Shown: positions 1 to 9,249, counted from the stretch's first letter. The stretch is 64,000 bases of DNA from Sulfitobacter sp. (GCA_024637305.1 JAGXFI010000079.1:1-64000); one strand, 5' to 3'. A program made the numbers and translations. Notes: generated by a model from the letters alone, not told the origin.

Positions 1-10
1 CCTCACCGGG

Positions 11-466
11 ATGACCCGTCGCGATATGCGCCATCTCGCGCGTACTCATATCGACCAGCTGCCGCCTGAATTTCACGCGCTTGCGCAGATCGTCAACTGG
101 GCGGAAAACGGCGGCGCATGGCCGCGTCTTGACAGCAGTCACCCAGCCTATTTCTACACCCTGCGCGCGGCGGACACCCCCGATGCCGCGCTGGTCAACA
201 TGCTGCTTGCCGAACTCGCCCCCAAGGACATCCGGCAGCTCTTTATCTGCCATAAAGATCTCTTCTATCAAACATACGCCAGCTGGCCCGACAACAAGCG
301 CGAATATGTTGCCGAGTTTTTGCAGCGTGAATATCAGGTGGACAAGGCGGGTGCCCGCGACGCACTCTTTGGTCACGAGGCCGCAATGGACGAGCCTTCT
401 GGCCCGCCACCATTGCCTGAGATGATCCGAAAAACCGGCCCTTGGGGCGCGGTAAGGAGACGTTAG
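11..466 (+). CDS. hypothetical protein
   Basis: Open frame of 151 aa, tightly followed by 467..733; no family recognised. Confidence 0.6.
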   Translation: MTRRDMRHLARTHIDQLPPEFHALAQIVNWAENGGAWPRLDSSHPAYFYTLRAADTPDAALVNMLLAELAPKDIRQLFICHKDLFYQTYASWPDNKREYVAEFLQREYQVDKAGARDALFGHEAAMDEPSGPPPLPEMIRKTGPWGAVRRR

Positions 467-733
467 ATGTTCGCACTCGCCAGGTTGCTATTTCTGGGAT
501 TTATCGCCCTGACGGTTATTTACGTGAGCTTGTCGTTTTATTCCCGCGCGGTCCGGCGTGGCAAGCTGCGCGATGAATGGCACGAGGGGCCGCAAGATGT
601 GGACAAGGAAACCTTTGTCGAAGAAGGGCTTGCGGAATACGACAGATCGCTCAGGCGCAAGCTGATCCTCGGCGTTTATGTTGTCCCGCTTGTGACGATG
701 GGCGTCATCATCTATCTGACAAACCATAGCTGA
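467..733 (+). CDS. hypothetical membrane protein (two predicted TM segments)
   Basis: 88-aa ORF with hydrophobic segments at N- and C-termini, immediately after the preceding stop. Confidence 0.6.
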   Translation: MFALARLLFLGFIALTVIYVSLSFYSRAVRRGKLRDEWHEGPQDVDKETFVEEGLAEYDRSLRRKLILGVYVVPLVTMGVIIYLTNHS

Positions 734-743
734 GGGGACTCTG

Positions 744-1373
744 ATGGTTTCGATACTCAAATGGACGTTCTGGATCACCGTTTGGGTGCTGATCGCGGGG
801 TTCTTTCACTACACGTTGCCGCAGCGCGACATCGTGCGCATCGTCAACACCTATGAAGAGCGTCAGGATCTTGATGGCTGGACCAGGATTTTCTGGTCAG
901 CGCCCGATGATCAGGTCGCCAGCCTGAATAACCGCGACGTTCAATTCATTCAGGCCGTGCGCCCGGATGGTTCGCCAATGGTCTATCGCAACGAGGACAC
1001 GGGTTGGGGTTGGCCACCCTATTTCAAGCTGGACACGGCCAACCTTTATACCGAAGCGAATGATGCGGTCTCGACCAAGGCCGCGCCGGAATGGTATCTG
1101 CTAAAGCACTATGGCTGGCGCAATCTTTATTGGTCGATTTTCCCCAACGCGATTTCGCTGACGCAGGTCGAGGGCCCCGAGGCACCGAAGGGTCTGCCCT
1201 GGCTGAATATCTTTATTATCACGATATTCCTGACGGTGGTCTATGGTGTCTGGGTCCGCTGGCGTCGCTTCCGCATCGCCCGGATCGACCCCACGTTCGA
1301 GGCCATCGAAGACGACTTTGCCGAACGCTCGGGCCGGTTCAGCCGGTGGCTGGGGACGTGGCGCAAGAAGTAG
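744..1373 (+). CDS. DUF1523-like membrane protein
   Basis: N-terminal TM, 'HYTLPQRDIVRIVNTYEERQDL' motif, C-terminal TM; co-directional with the preceding genes. Confidence 0.65.
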   Translation: MVSILKWTFWITVWVLIAGFFHYTLPQRDIVRIVNTYEERQDLDGWTRIFWSAPDDQVASLNNRDVQFIQAVRPDGSPMVYRNEDTGWGWPPYFKLDTANLYTEANDAVSTKAAPEWYLLKHYGWRNLYWSIFPNAISLTQVEGPEAPKGLPWLNIFIITIFLTVVYGVWVRWRRFRIARIDPTFEAIEDDFAERSGRFSRWLGTWRKK

Positions 1374-1402
1374 ATCTGCCGCTCGCGCCCATTTGCGCCG
1401 CT

Positions 1403-1780
1403 TCAGGCCGGTTCGACCATCCGCCCCATGCGACGCCCGCCCAGCACATGCACATGCAAATGCGGTACATCCTGAACACCGTGCGCGCCGGCGTTACTGA
1501 TCAATCGGTAGCCATCGGCGTTATCAGCTTCTACGCGCTGCATCTTGCAGACCTTCGCCAATGTGCGCGTGAAGTCGACGATCTCTTCGTCTGACGCTTC
1601 CGCAGCAAAATGGTCGTAGGTCACGTATGGCCCTTTGGGGATGACCAGAACATGCACCGGCGCTTGTGGCTGGATGTCATGAAAGGCGAGCGTATGCGTC
1701 GTCTCGATCACCGTGTTGTTGGGGATTTCGCCGCGCAAGATCTTGGCAAAGATATTCTGGTCGTCATAGGCGTAGGCCAT
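1403..1780 (-). CDS. HIT family protein (histidine triad)
   Basis: 125 aa with 'HLHVHVLGGRRMG' histidine triad and 'FHDIQPQAPVHVLVIPK'. Confidence 0.92.
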   Translation of the reverse strand: MAYAYDDQNIFAKILRGEIPNNTVIETTHTLAFHDIQPQAPVHVLVIPKGPYVTYDHFAAEASDEEIVDFTRTLAKVCKMQRVEADNADGYRLISNAGAHGVQDVPHLHVHVLGGRRMGRMVEPA

Positions 1781-1792
1781 CGGCTAGATCCC

Positions 1793-3370
1793 TTAGTCGG
1801 AGTAGAGGTATGCGGATTTGGCGATGTCATGCGCCTTGTCCTGCGTGATGCTCAAGAAGCTCGAAAGTGCGCGCGCGTTTTCAGTCTCGCTCGCGCTTTC
1901 GCGCATCCGGTCATAGTTTTCGAATTGCGCGTCGCGGATACGGTCGGATTCAAAAACCATGTCATTGCGGATCGTAGGAAGCAACCGTTCCAACGTTTCC
2001 TGCGATGTCTGCTCTCCTGCGAGGCCGACCCGCATGGCGTGCCCCACCAGATAATCGTCGCTGAACTGGCACTCGATTTCGAGCAGTCGCGTCACTGACC
2101 TGTCAGAGGCAAAATCGTTCAGCAATTCGATATTACCCGGGTCCATGCATACGATAAGCCGATCGGTCTCGAAGTAATCGAAGAGCATCCGCATCAGCGC
2201 CCTGCGGTGACGGGTCCGTTTGCCCAACGTCTTCTGGATACCACCCAGATCAGGCAGCGGCGTTTCCTCTTCGTTGAACAAATACTCGATCGCGGGCACG
2301 TTGGTGGTCTGTCTGATCCGCTCCAGCACCCGTTTGGCCACGTGCCATTTCTTGCAAACGACGATCATCAGTTCCCGTTCGCGGCCAAGCGTGCTTTCCG
2401 TCTCCCAGAACCGTGTTGCGAAACGCCGGCCCATCCGGCCCCGCCCGCTGAGGAACTTGAACAGGCTGCGTCCTTCGTTGCTGATCTGGAACTGCACGCC
2501 TTTCGCGGCATAAAGCAGTCCGAGGCGGCGTTTGAGATCTGCCGCTTCTGCCGAGATTTTGCGCGCAAACAGATAGTCCTGCCCCAGCAGCAGGTCGTAA
2601 TGATCATTGTAGAACGTCACCGGCATCCCGTAATCGGTGAACATCAGAAATGTCAGCGTCCGGTTCTGTATCTCTTGCTCGGGCACCAGATGACGCACGA
2701 GCGTCTGGAAGAAAGTCTCGTCCGGTATCCATGTCGTGCGGAAAAATCGTATCACGTCGCGACGTTCCCTGGTGAAATCCAGGATCCATTCAATCGTCTG
2801 CCGGCGCAGACACCACCATTGGCTTCCGATCTGGACCTGGATATCCGCTGGGATGGATCGTTCCAACCGCAGTTTCCGTTGGAAATTGAACGCCGCGTAA
2901 AATCGTCTTTTCTGCGACCGTTCATTGAAGAAGTGGCGGTAGATGAGCCGCTCCTCCTTCATTCCCGTCTTGATCCAGTCGCTCTCGAAAAAATCGAAAC
3001 TCTCGATGAAATCCGCGTCATTCCTGTTCAGGAAAGCATGCGTATACTCTGCCGATTTGATCGCCATGCAATCACCGGAAAGCATGTAGAAATGCGTCGC
3101 TTTGGGGAATTTTTCAACAGCGGTTTCAATCGCGTATAGGGTCGCTTGCACCAACGACCATTCACCCCAACCACAGCGGATGCGTTTGCGGGCGAAGGTA
3201 ACGTTCGGGTTGTCCTTCAGCGCGCGCTGAATGCTGCGGAACTGGGCGGGATCGGCGGATGCGTCAAAGTGAATAGACATGTAATCGCCAACTGCCGTCA
3301 GCCGTTCTGCCTGCTTGATGACCGCTTCGGGGTCCTTGTGGCAGAGCAATATGTAGGCGATCTTTGCCAT
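1793..3370 (-). CDS. Core-2/I-branching (GT14-like) beta-1,6-N-acetylglucosaminyltransferase with an additional C-terminal domain
   Basis: 'MAKIAYILLCHKDPEAVIKQAERL...ySIHFDASAD...CGWGEWSLVQATLYAIETAVEKFPKATHFYMLSGDCMAIKS'; start chosen at the internal Met (ORF opens at 3484). Confidence 0.8.
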   Translation of the reverse strand: MAKIAYILLCHKDPEAVIKQAERLTAVGDYMSIHFDASADPAQFRSIQRALKDNPNVTFARKRIRCGWGEWSLVQATLYAIETAVEKFPKATHFYMLSGDCMAIKSAEYTHAFLNRNDADFIESFDFFESDWIKTGMKEERLIYRHFFNERSQKRRFYAAFNFQRKLRLERSIPADIQVQIGSQWWCLRRQTIEWILDFTRERRDVIRFFRTTWIPDETFFQTLVRHLVPEQEIQNRTLTFLMFTDYGMPVTFYNDHYDLLLGQDYLFARKISAEAADLKRRLGLLYAAKGVQFQISNEGRSLFKFLSGRGRMGRRFATRFWETESTLGRERELMIVVCKKWHVAKRVLERIRQTTNVPAIEYLFNEEETPLPDLGGIQKTLGKRTRHRRALMRMLFDYFETDRLIVCMDPGNIELLNDFASDRSVTRLLEIECQFSDDYLVGHAMRVGLAGEQTSQETLERLLPTIRNDMVFESDRIRDAQFENYDRMRESASETENARALSSFLSITQDKAHDIAKSAYLYSD

Positions 3371-3515
3371 CTGGGAAACGCTTAGCCTCTTGTCGCTCGA
3401 TTGTTTACCTAGATAATGGTGAAGACTGATTGAATAAACAGGATTTATTTGCTTTTCTCGGTCAAAAGCGATCTGTGACCACATTGCAGGGTCGGGACAG
3501 AGGCAGGAGCGGCGG

Positions 3516-4334
3516 ATGGGTTTTCCCGGAACTTGGATGACGGCAAGCGAAAGCGTGGTCTACCGCGTGGTTCCCAAATGTGCCTGCTCCACCATCGGAC
3601 AGATCATGTATTACTCCGATCACGGTGAATTCTTTGACGGTGACATCCACGATGCCAAGGCTGGGATGCACAAATGGGCGATGGACGACAGTCAGAAACT
3701 CATTGCGTCCAACGTCCAGAACCATACCTCCTACGCCTTTACCTGCGTGCGCAATCCCTACACGCGGATACTGTCGAGCTTTTTTGACAAGATTTGCGGC
3801 ATCCAGCGCAACGGCAAGCGGTATCGTGGCAATCTCGTGCCCTTGCTCATCCAGAAATACGGGATTGATGTAGGCGGAGAGGACGGCAAAGCCGATTTCG
3901 ACCAGATCGCGTCTTTCCGGCGGTTCCTGCTGTTCGCGAGGGACACCATACGCTTTCGCCGTCCAATGGACCCCGATATTCATTGGTCGGCCATGTCGGG
4001 CCATGTCAGCACCTATATCGTCAACGGCGGCACCTATGACAAGATCGTCTGGACGGAAGCGTTCAATGCCGGCATGCAGGATGTGCTGGACGCGATAGAG
4101 ACCCCACACAAGGTCACGCTTGAGGACATACCCCGTTTCAACGAAAGCGAAGGGCACGGCCCAAAGCGCGCGCATCCGGTCGGAGATTATTTCGACGATC
4201 TGTCGATGCATCTGGTCCGTGAAATCTACAAACGCGATTTTGAGGTGTTCAAATATGATCTCGACAACCCGGGCAACAAGCTACCGGTGGGTGAGATCGA
4301 CCTCGAAGAAGTGCACGCGAAACTCGGCGACTAG
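3516..4334 (+). CDS. sulfotransferase family protein
   Basis: 'VVPKCACSTIGQIMYY' PAPS-binding-like motif and 'FTCVRNPYTRILSSFFDKI' 3'-phosphate motif. Confidence 0.82.
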   Translation: MGFPGTWMTASESVVYRVVPKCACSTIGQIMYYSDHGEFFDGDIHDAKAGMHKWAMDDSQKLIASNVQNHTSYAFTCVRNPYTRILSSFFDKICGIQRNGKRYRGNLVPLLIQKYGIDVGGEDGKADFDQIASFRRFLLFARDTIRFRRPMDPDIHWSAMSGHVSTYIVNGGTYDKIVWTEAFNAGMQDVLDAIETPHKVTLEDIPRFNESEGHGPKRAHPVGDYFDDLSMHLVREIYKRDFEVFKYDLDNPGNKLPVGEIDLEEVHAKLGD

Positions 4335-4361
4335 CGACGGTTCGGTGGGCCCGCCGATATG

Positions 4362-4386
4362 GTGACGCATTCCGCTCAGTGGGACA
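4362..4386 (+). repeat. terminal inverted repeat, left
   Basis: Direct comparison with 7305-7329 (reverse complement), 23/25 matches. Confidence 0.88.
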
Positions 4387-4414
4387 CTGACTGGCAGGAT
4401 CTGACCCGATGAGT

Positions 4415-4445
4415 AATGGCCGCGATGGGTTTTGTCGCGGCCATT
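4415..4445. terminator. perfect 11-bp stem hairpin just inside left TIR (terminator-like)
   Basis: AATGGCCGCGA-tgggttttg-TCGCGGCCATT. Confidence 0.6.
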
Positions 4446-4494
4446 TGTTGTGGTGCAGCATATGATTTGCACAAGATGCTGGGCGTTTACAGGA

Positions 4495-6974
4495 TCAGGT
4501 TCCTGTCGCCGTCTGCTCGTCGTCGGACGGTAAGTCGGGCGGAATACCCAAAATCTCGGGAATCGTTGCGACTTCTGGGGTCTGGGTTCTGATTTCCGAC
4601 TGGTCTGTCGATGGGGAATCCGCTTTGCTTGCGGGTGATTTCCATGACCGGTCCAGCTTGGCACCCACTTTCGTGCCGGCATAGAGCACGCGGTATAGAT
4701 CAGGCACATCTTCGCCTCCGCCTTTCCGGAGCTTGCGCGCATCCAGGCCGTGGCGCATTGCTGGCGTGCGCTTTTGCGGCGAACGCCGCGCACGAGGCGA
4801 CATCTGCACAAACTCGTCTGTCCCCGGAATGCGGAGAGCGCGTGGCATCAGCTTTCCCGCCTTTGCGAAGTCGTCGATTTCTTCGTATGGTGGCGTGTAG
4901 ACCCTCGGCTCGAAGAAGTTGTAGTTGATCCGAAAGATGTTGATGATCGAGATCAGCATCGCAGGATTGAAGATTGCACCCTGAACATAGGAACCGCCGA
5001 TCCGTGCGCCCCCGCTGCCAGCTCTGTCCGCCAAGCTGAGGCGCTCTCGAAGCGAGTTCATGAAGGTGCTCGCCGGTTGCAGCGTTGCCTTGTAGATCCA
5101 CTGGGCCAGCTCTTCACGGATCTCGGTGTCGAGATGACCATCTAACGGAATGCGCTTCACCTGCCGACGGAGATACCGTGGCAGGATCGGGAATCCGACA
5201 ACCTTGTCGAGTTCTCCGCTCGCCTGCGTGGGCGCAGACACCCAGAGCTTCGGAAATGACGGGATCTGGTAGTTCGATCCGGAGTATGGGCCGGTGCCAC
5301 GCAGCGCAGGGGCCATATGATCGGCGATGTAGGCTTCCGTGATGGTGCGGGCATCAGTCTCCGGGGAGAAGCGACCGGCATACATGCCGTCGTTGTGGAA
5401 CTGACGGCGCGCCTTCTTGTATGCCTTCACCTTCCCGAGCTTTTCCGGCTTTGTCGTTTTTTTCTTGAACTTCATCGCCAACCAAACGAAGCGGTCTTCG
5501 CGGATCTCCTCTTCGAATATGTGCGGTAGGATATTCGGGAGCGTCGCTTCCTGTTCCGTCGTCAGGACAACCCTTCCCTTTGGAAGCATCTCCTTGAGAA
5601 GAACGAAATGCGCGGCCTTCGTGTAGAAGTCGTCTGTCGTCATTCCCTTGAAGGAGCCGCGTTCGGCCTCCGTGTCGGCAGGAAAGCCGAACCAGTCTTC
5701 GGCGATGACGCGAATATCCTCTTTCATTCCGTTCACGCGGACGGTGAGATCATTCCTGGTCTTGGTGTCGGCCTTTGATTTCTTGGGCATCCGGCGTCGC
5801 GCCCGCACGCGGAAGGCCTCCAACTCATTGACGCACGCCGCGAAGAACTGTGGTTCATGCAGACGCCCGGTTGGCCTCTGCCAAGAGAACTTCGGCGCCG
5901 ATCCGAACTTGCTGCCGGGGTAGCCCTGCGACAGGTTCCGAGGGCCTCCTTGGCCATCGGTGTAGGTTTCGTTAAAGAGATCCAGCGGTTTGACTCGTGG
6001 GTCGAAATCGACATCTAGGCGATAGACATACCCACTCTTCGCGTCCGCCGTGATAGCGCAGTTGAGCTGCGTGTTGCGCTGATCGGTCGCCGTCTCCCAG
6101 TTCACGGTGAGAACCATGTCGTCGTGGCTGAGGCAGTGTTCTATCGGCTGACCGCTGCATTCGATCTTTTCCCGCCAACGGTGGAGCATCTCGCGCTCGT
6201 AGGCCAAGAATACTTCCTCCAACCAAGCAAAGCGATCGTAGATCCGGGAGAAGCCGATCGTCTTGCCGGTGGCGGCTGTGCCCAGCATGCGCTGCATGTC
6301 AGTGATGCCGGCGCTGTTCAACACCGCCCCAAGAATGCGCAGGTTGTCTGCGGTGGTCTTTTGCCCTGCTTGCGGCAGCAAAATCGAGAACCGGGCGCCC
6401 TTCTTTCCCTTGCAGGGCTTGTGCAAGACCCGGACGGCCTTCGGTGTGGCCTTCTTCTTCGTTGCGTTGCCCTTGCTGTCGCGGGTCCGCTGATGTGCGC
6501 CGTTCAGCGAGAACTCGTCCGGAGCGGCAAGAAAGCGCGTGCCACAGGCACCACAGCCGGGACCATCCAGGATGCCATTATGATTCCGAAGCCGCGCGAC
6601 CTCCTCATCGAGATGCGCGGGCGATACGAGGGAGAAGGCGCTATTGCAGACCTTTCCTTCGAAGGTATGCCCCCGGCATCGCACTGTGCGCTGGTCGGCC
6701 CAGACGTGAGGGGCGTGCTGATACTGAAACGCACAACTGACCCGCCGATGCTTCTTATTCGCGCCCGCAAGTTTGTATGCGCCCGGTTCGTGCTTTGCGA
6801 CGATGTCCAGTTGTTCCTCAGTGAAATCAGGTCGTCTCTTCTCCGCACTGCCGAGTCCGTGAGGGGCTGTCCGAAGTTGGAGCAGTCTGGATTCGCGCAG
6901 GTGTTGAGACAATACTTGCCCGCGCCCGGATAGAGCTGGGAGAGCTCGAAGTTGAAAGTAGCCAAACTTGCCAT
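4495..6974 (-). CDS. large DDE-type transposase-like protein with zinc-finger N-terminus; N-terminus and body lie in different frames
   Basis: Body in the 859-aa ORF (4495..7074): Cys pairs 'GPGCGACGTRF', 'DDMVLTVNWETATDQRNTQLNCAITADAKSGYVYRLDVDFDP', 'STFMNSLRERLSLADRAG...NPAMLISIINIFRINYNFFEPRVYTPP'. Likely true N-terminus 'MASLATFNFELSQLYPGAGKYCLNTCANPDCSNFGQPLTDS' is in the overlapping ORF 6504..6974. Confidence 0.7.
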
Positions 6975-7191
6975 TCGGAACCTCGTCTTTCGCGGTTCCG
7001 CCTCGAGTCATTTTCCGACCAAAGAGCAGATTTTCCGCGGGTATAGGAGTCTTACTTTGCGGAAATCTCCGCATGTCGTTCGGAGAGAACGGTCAAGCTT
7101 GCACCACAACAACACTGGCTCTATGATTGAATTCAGAAGCAAAAAGTGCCGGAAAGGCTCTTTTTTTCGTTCAGCAAGCGGCTGCCAGATG

Positions 7192-7215
7192 AGTGCGAGA
7201 CTATTTTCTCGCACT
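7192..7215. repeat. perfect 9-bp inverted repeat upstream of the transposase gene
   Basis: AGTGCGAGA-ctattt-TCTCGCACT. Confidence 0.6.
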
Positions 7216-7267
7216 TGCAGTGCTTGATGCAGTTAAGGCTGCGCTAAAATCTCGCATTAAATCAATA

Positions 7268-7291
7268 GCCTGCCGCGTTTCCGCGACAGGC
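7268..7291. terminator. hairpin just inside right TIR (terminator/attenuator-like)
   Basis: GCCTG-c-CGCG-tttc-CGCG-a-CAGGC. Confidence 0.5.
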
Positions 7292-7304
7292 TTGATCGGG
7301 GCTA

Positions 7305-7329
7305 TGTCCCACAGGGCGGAATGCGTCAC
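7305..7329 (-). repeat. terminal inverted repeat, right
   Basis: Direct comparison with 4362-4386, 23/25 matches. Confidence 0.88.
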
Positions 7330-7346
7330 TCGGGGAGCTCCCCTTC

Positions 7347-8060
7347 TTAACTGCTACAGAAATTTAGCAAGGCGTCTCGGGCAGGATGGCTTTCTTCCAA
7401 CAGATCCCGCTTGGTTCCGATCAGGGAAATAACGGCCGCCGGCGCGCCCTGAGCGTCCATTACCGGGGCGGAAATGGCATAGAGGCCCGGAATGAATTCG
7501 GCATCAGCCGTGGCGATCCCAGTCCGGCGGATTTCGTCACGAAGCACGGCAAGCATGGTCAAACTGGATCCTTCTGCCGCAACAAGGTCGCCGAGCAGCC
7601 GGTCTGGTAGCCATGCCAGAAATACCCGCCCGGTGGCGGAGCGGGTCACGGGCAGGACTGATCCGACGCCAAGGGTGGTGACGATGCCCGTCGCAGCCTT
7701 TTCCCAACGTACGACTGTTGCACCGTGGGTGCCCCAGACGGCCAGGGTGGCACTTAGGCCGGTCTGTTCTACCAAAGCGGTCAATGCGTCCGCCGCCCGG
7801 TTGACGGGTTCGATCCGGGCCACGGCGCTGATGCCGATTTCGGCGGCGGCAGGGCCCAGATCGTAACGGCCGGTCCCGATCTGGGAAACCATACCTGCCT
7901 CGATGAATGAATGGAGATAACGGTGGGCCTTGCCGCTTGCCATGCCGGTTTCACGTGACAGCTCGCCCAATGTCATCGCGCCTGAATGGCGCGCAAGGGC
8001 GCGGAGCAGCGGGATCGCGACTTCGATCGATTTGACACCTTTGGTACGGGCTTGGGGCAT
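7347..8060 (-). CDS. IclR family transcriptional regulator
   Basis: 'IEVAIPLLRALARHSGAMTLGELSRETGMASGKAHRYLHSFIEAGMV' wHTH and IclR effector domain; divergent from the aromatic operon. Confidence 0.93.
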   Translation of the reverse strand: MPQARTKGVKSIEVAIPLLRALARHSGAMTLGELSRETGMASGKAHRYLHSFIEAGMVSQIGTGRYDLGPAAAEIGISAVARIEPVNRAADALTALVEQTGLSATLAVWGTHGATVVRWEKAATGIVTTLGVGSVLPVTRSATGRVFLAWLPDRLLGDLVAAEGSSLTMLAVLRDEIRRTGIATADAEFIPGLYAISAPVMDAQGAPAAVISLIGTKRDLLEESHPARDALLNFCSS

Positions 8061-8075
8061 GCGGGCTCCGGTGTT

Positions 8076-8101
8076 GATTACGTAATCCGTAACATGTTAC
8101 G
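8076..8101. promoter_or_regulatory. two abutting perfect palindromes, predicted IclR operator
   Basis: GATTACGTAATC (8076-8087) and CGTAACATGTTACG (8088-8101) in the divergent intergenic region. Confidence 0.6.
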
Positions 8102-8124
8102 CATAAAGGAATCGAGGGGGAATC

Positions 8125-9249
8125 ATGCGCGTCACCATCTTAGGAGCGGGGCCGGCAGGGCTTTATGCGGCGATTCTGCTGAAGCGGGTCAATCCGCGGG
8201 CGCAGGTTAGCGTGTTTGAACAGAACCCCCATGATGCGACCTTTGGTTTCGGTGTCGTCTTTTCGGATCAGGCACTGGAATTTCTGAGGGCGGACGATCC
8301 TGAAACGGTGGAGCTTGTCACACCGCACATGCAGCGCTGGTCCGACATCGTGGTCAACCATCGCGGCACGTCCATCGCGATCGACGGAATCGGATTTGCC
8401 GGCATCGGGCGGCTGGAGTTGCTGGAATTGTTGCAACAGCGCGCCCGGGCGCTGGGCGCAAACCTGCACTATGGTCACCGCATGGATCACATACCCGAAG
8501 GCGATCTGGTGATCGCGGCGGACGGGTTGAATTCGCTGGTCCGCAGCACTGCGCCGGAGCGCTTTGGCGAAGAGATTACTCATCTGCAGAACCGCTTTGT
8601 CTGGTACGGGGCGGACCGGGAATATGACGCGCTGACGCAAAGTTTTATCGACACGCCGCATGGCCCGATGAATGCGCATCATTACAGTTACGCGCCCGGG
8701 CGCAGCACTTTCATCATCGAGATGGGGCCACAGACCTTTTCCCGCTCAGGTTTCGGCGAGATGTCGGAGCCGACGTATCGCGCGGCGTGCGAGACGCTGT
8801 TTGCCGAACATCTCGACGGCGCATCCTTGATCCCGAACAATTCCGTCTGGCGGCAATTCCCAAATCTGTCCTGCGCCAGATGGCACGATGGCAACCGCGT
8901 TCTGGTTGGCGATGCCCTGCATACAGCGCATTTTTCCATCGGGTCGGGAACAAGGTTGGCTTTGGAGGATGTGCAGGCGCTTGTGGCCGCGCTCCGCGAA
9001 GCGGATTGGAATGTCGAAGTGGCCTTGCCTGCCTATCAGGCCGCACGCGCACCGGTGTTGGCCAAGATCACTGGTGCCGCCAGAGCATCCGCAGACTGGT
9101 ATGAAAGATTCGGGGACCACATGGCGCTGGAGCCTTGGCCTTTCGCGCTCAGCTACATCCGGCGGGCAGGGCGGTTGAGCGCGGAGCGGCTTGCCGCGCT
9201 GGCCCCTGACTTTACCACGCAACTCCGCATTCAAGGGGTGGGTTTATGA
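8125..9249 (+). CDS. FAD-dependent aromatic monooxygenase, salicylyl-CoA 5-hydroxylase-like (hydroxylase domain only)
   Basis: 'MRVTILGAGPAGLYAAILLKRVNP' Rossmann fold, 'VLVGDALHTAHFSIGSGTRLALEDVQAL' FAD motif; operon context. Confidence 0.8.
   Translation: MRVTILGAGPAGLYAAILLKRVNPRAQVSVFEQNPHDATFGFGVVFSDQALEFLRADDPETVELVTPHMQRWSDIVVNHRGTSIAIDGIGFAGIGRLELLELLQQRARALGANLHYGHRMDHIPEGDLVIAADGLNSLVRSTAPERFGEEITHLQNRFVWYGADREYDALTQSFIDTPHGPMNAHHYSYAPGRSTFIIEMGPQTFSRSGFGEMSEPTYRAACETLFAEHLDGASLIPNNSVWRQFPNLSCARWHDGNRVLVGDALHTAHFSIGSGTRLALEDVQALVAALREADWNVEVALPAYQAARAPVLAKITGAARASADWYERFGDHMALEPWPFALSYIRRAGRLSAERLAALAPDFTTQLRIQGVGL

Larger units (their letters stand above)
4362..7329. mobile_element. 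insertion-sequence-like element, ~2968 bp, bounded by 25-bp imperfect terminal inverted repeats
   Basis: Left end GTGACGCATTCCGCTCAGTGGGACA (4362-4386); reverse complement of right end (7305-7329) GTGACGCATTCCGCCCTGTGGGACA; 23/25 identical; encloses one large transposase-like gene. Confidence 0.85.

Noticed and set aside
2207-3139. 310-aa plus-strand ORF
   Set aside because: Antisense to the glycosyltransferase, which has clear family motifs.
6975-7074. N-terminal extension of the 859-aa transposase ORF
   Set aside because: No Shine-Dalgarno or family-like sequence; the ATG at 6974 in the other frame is a better start.
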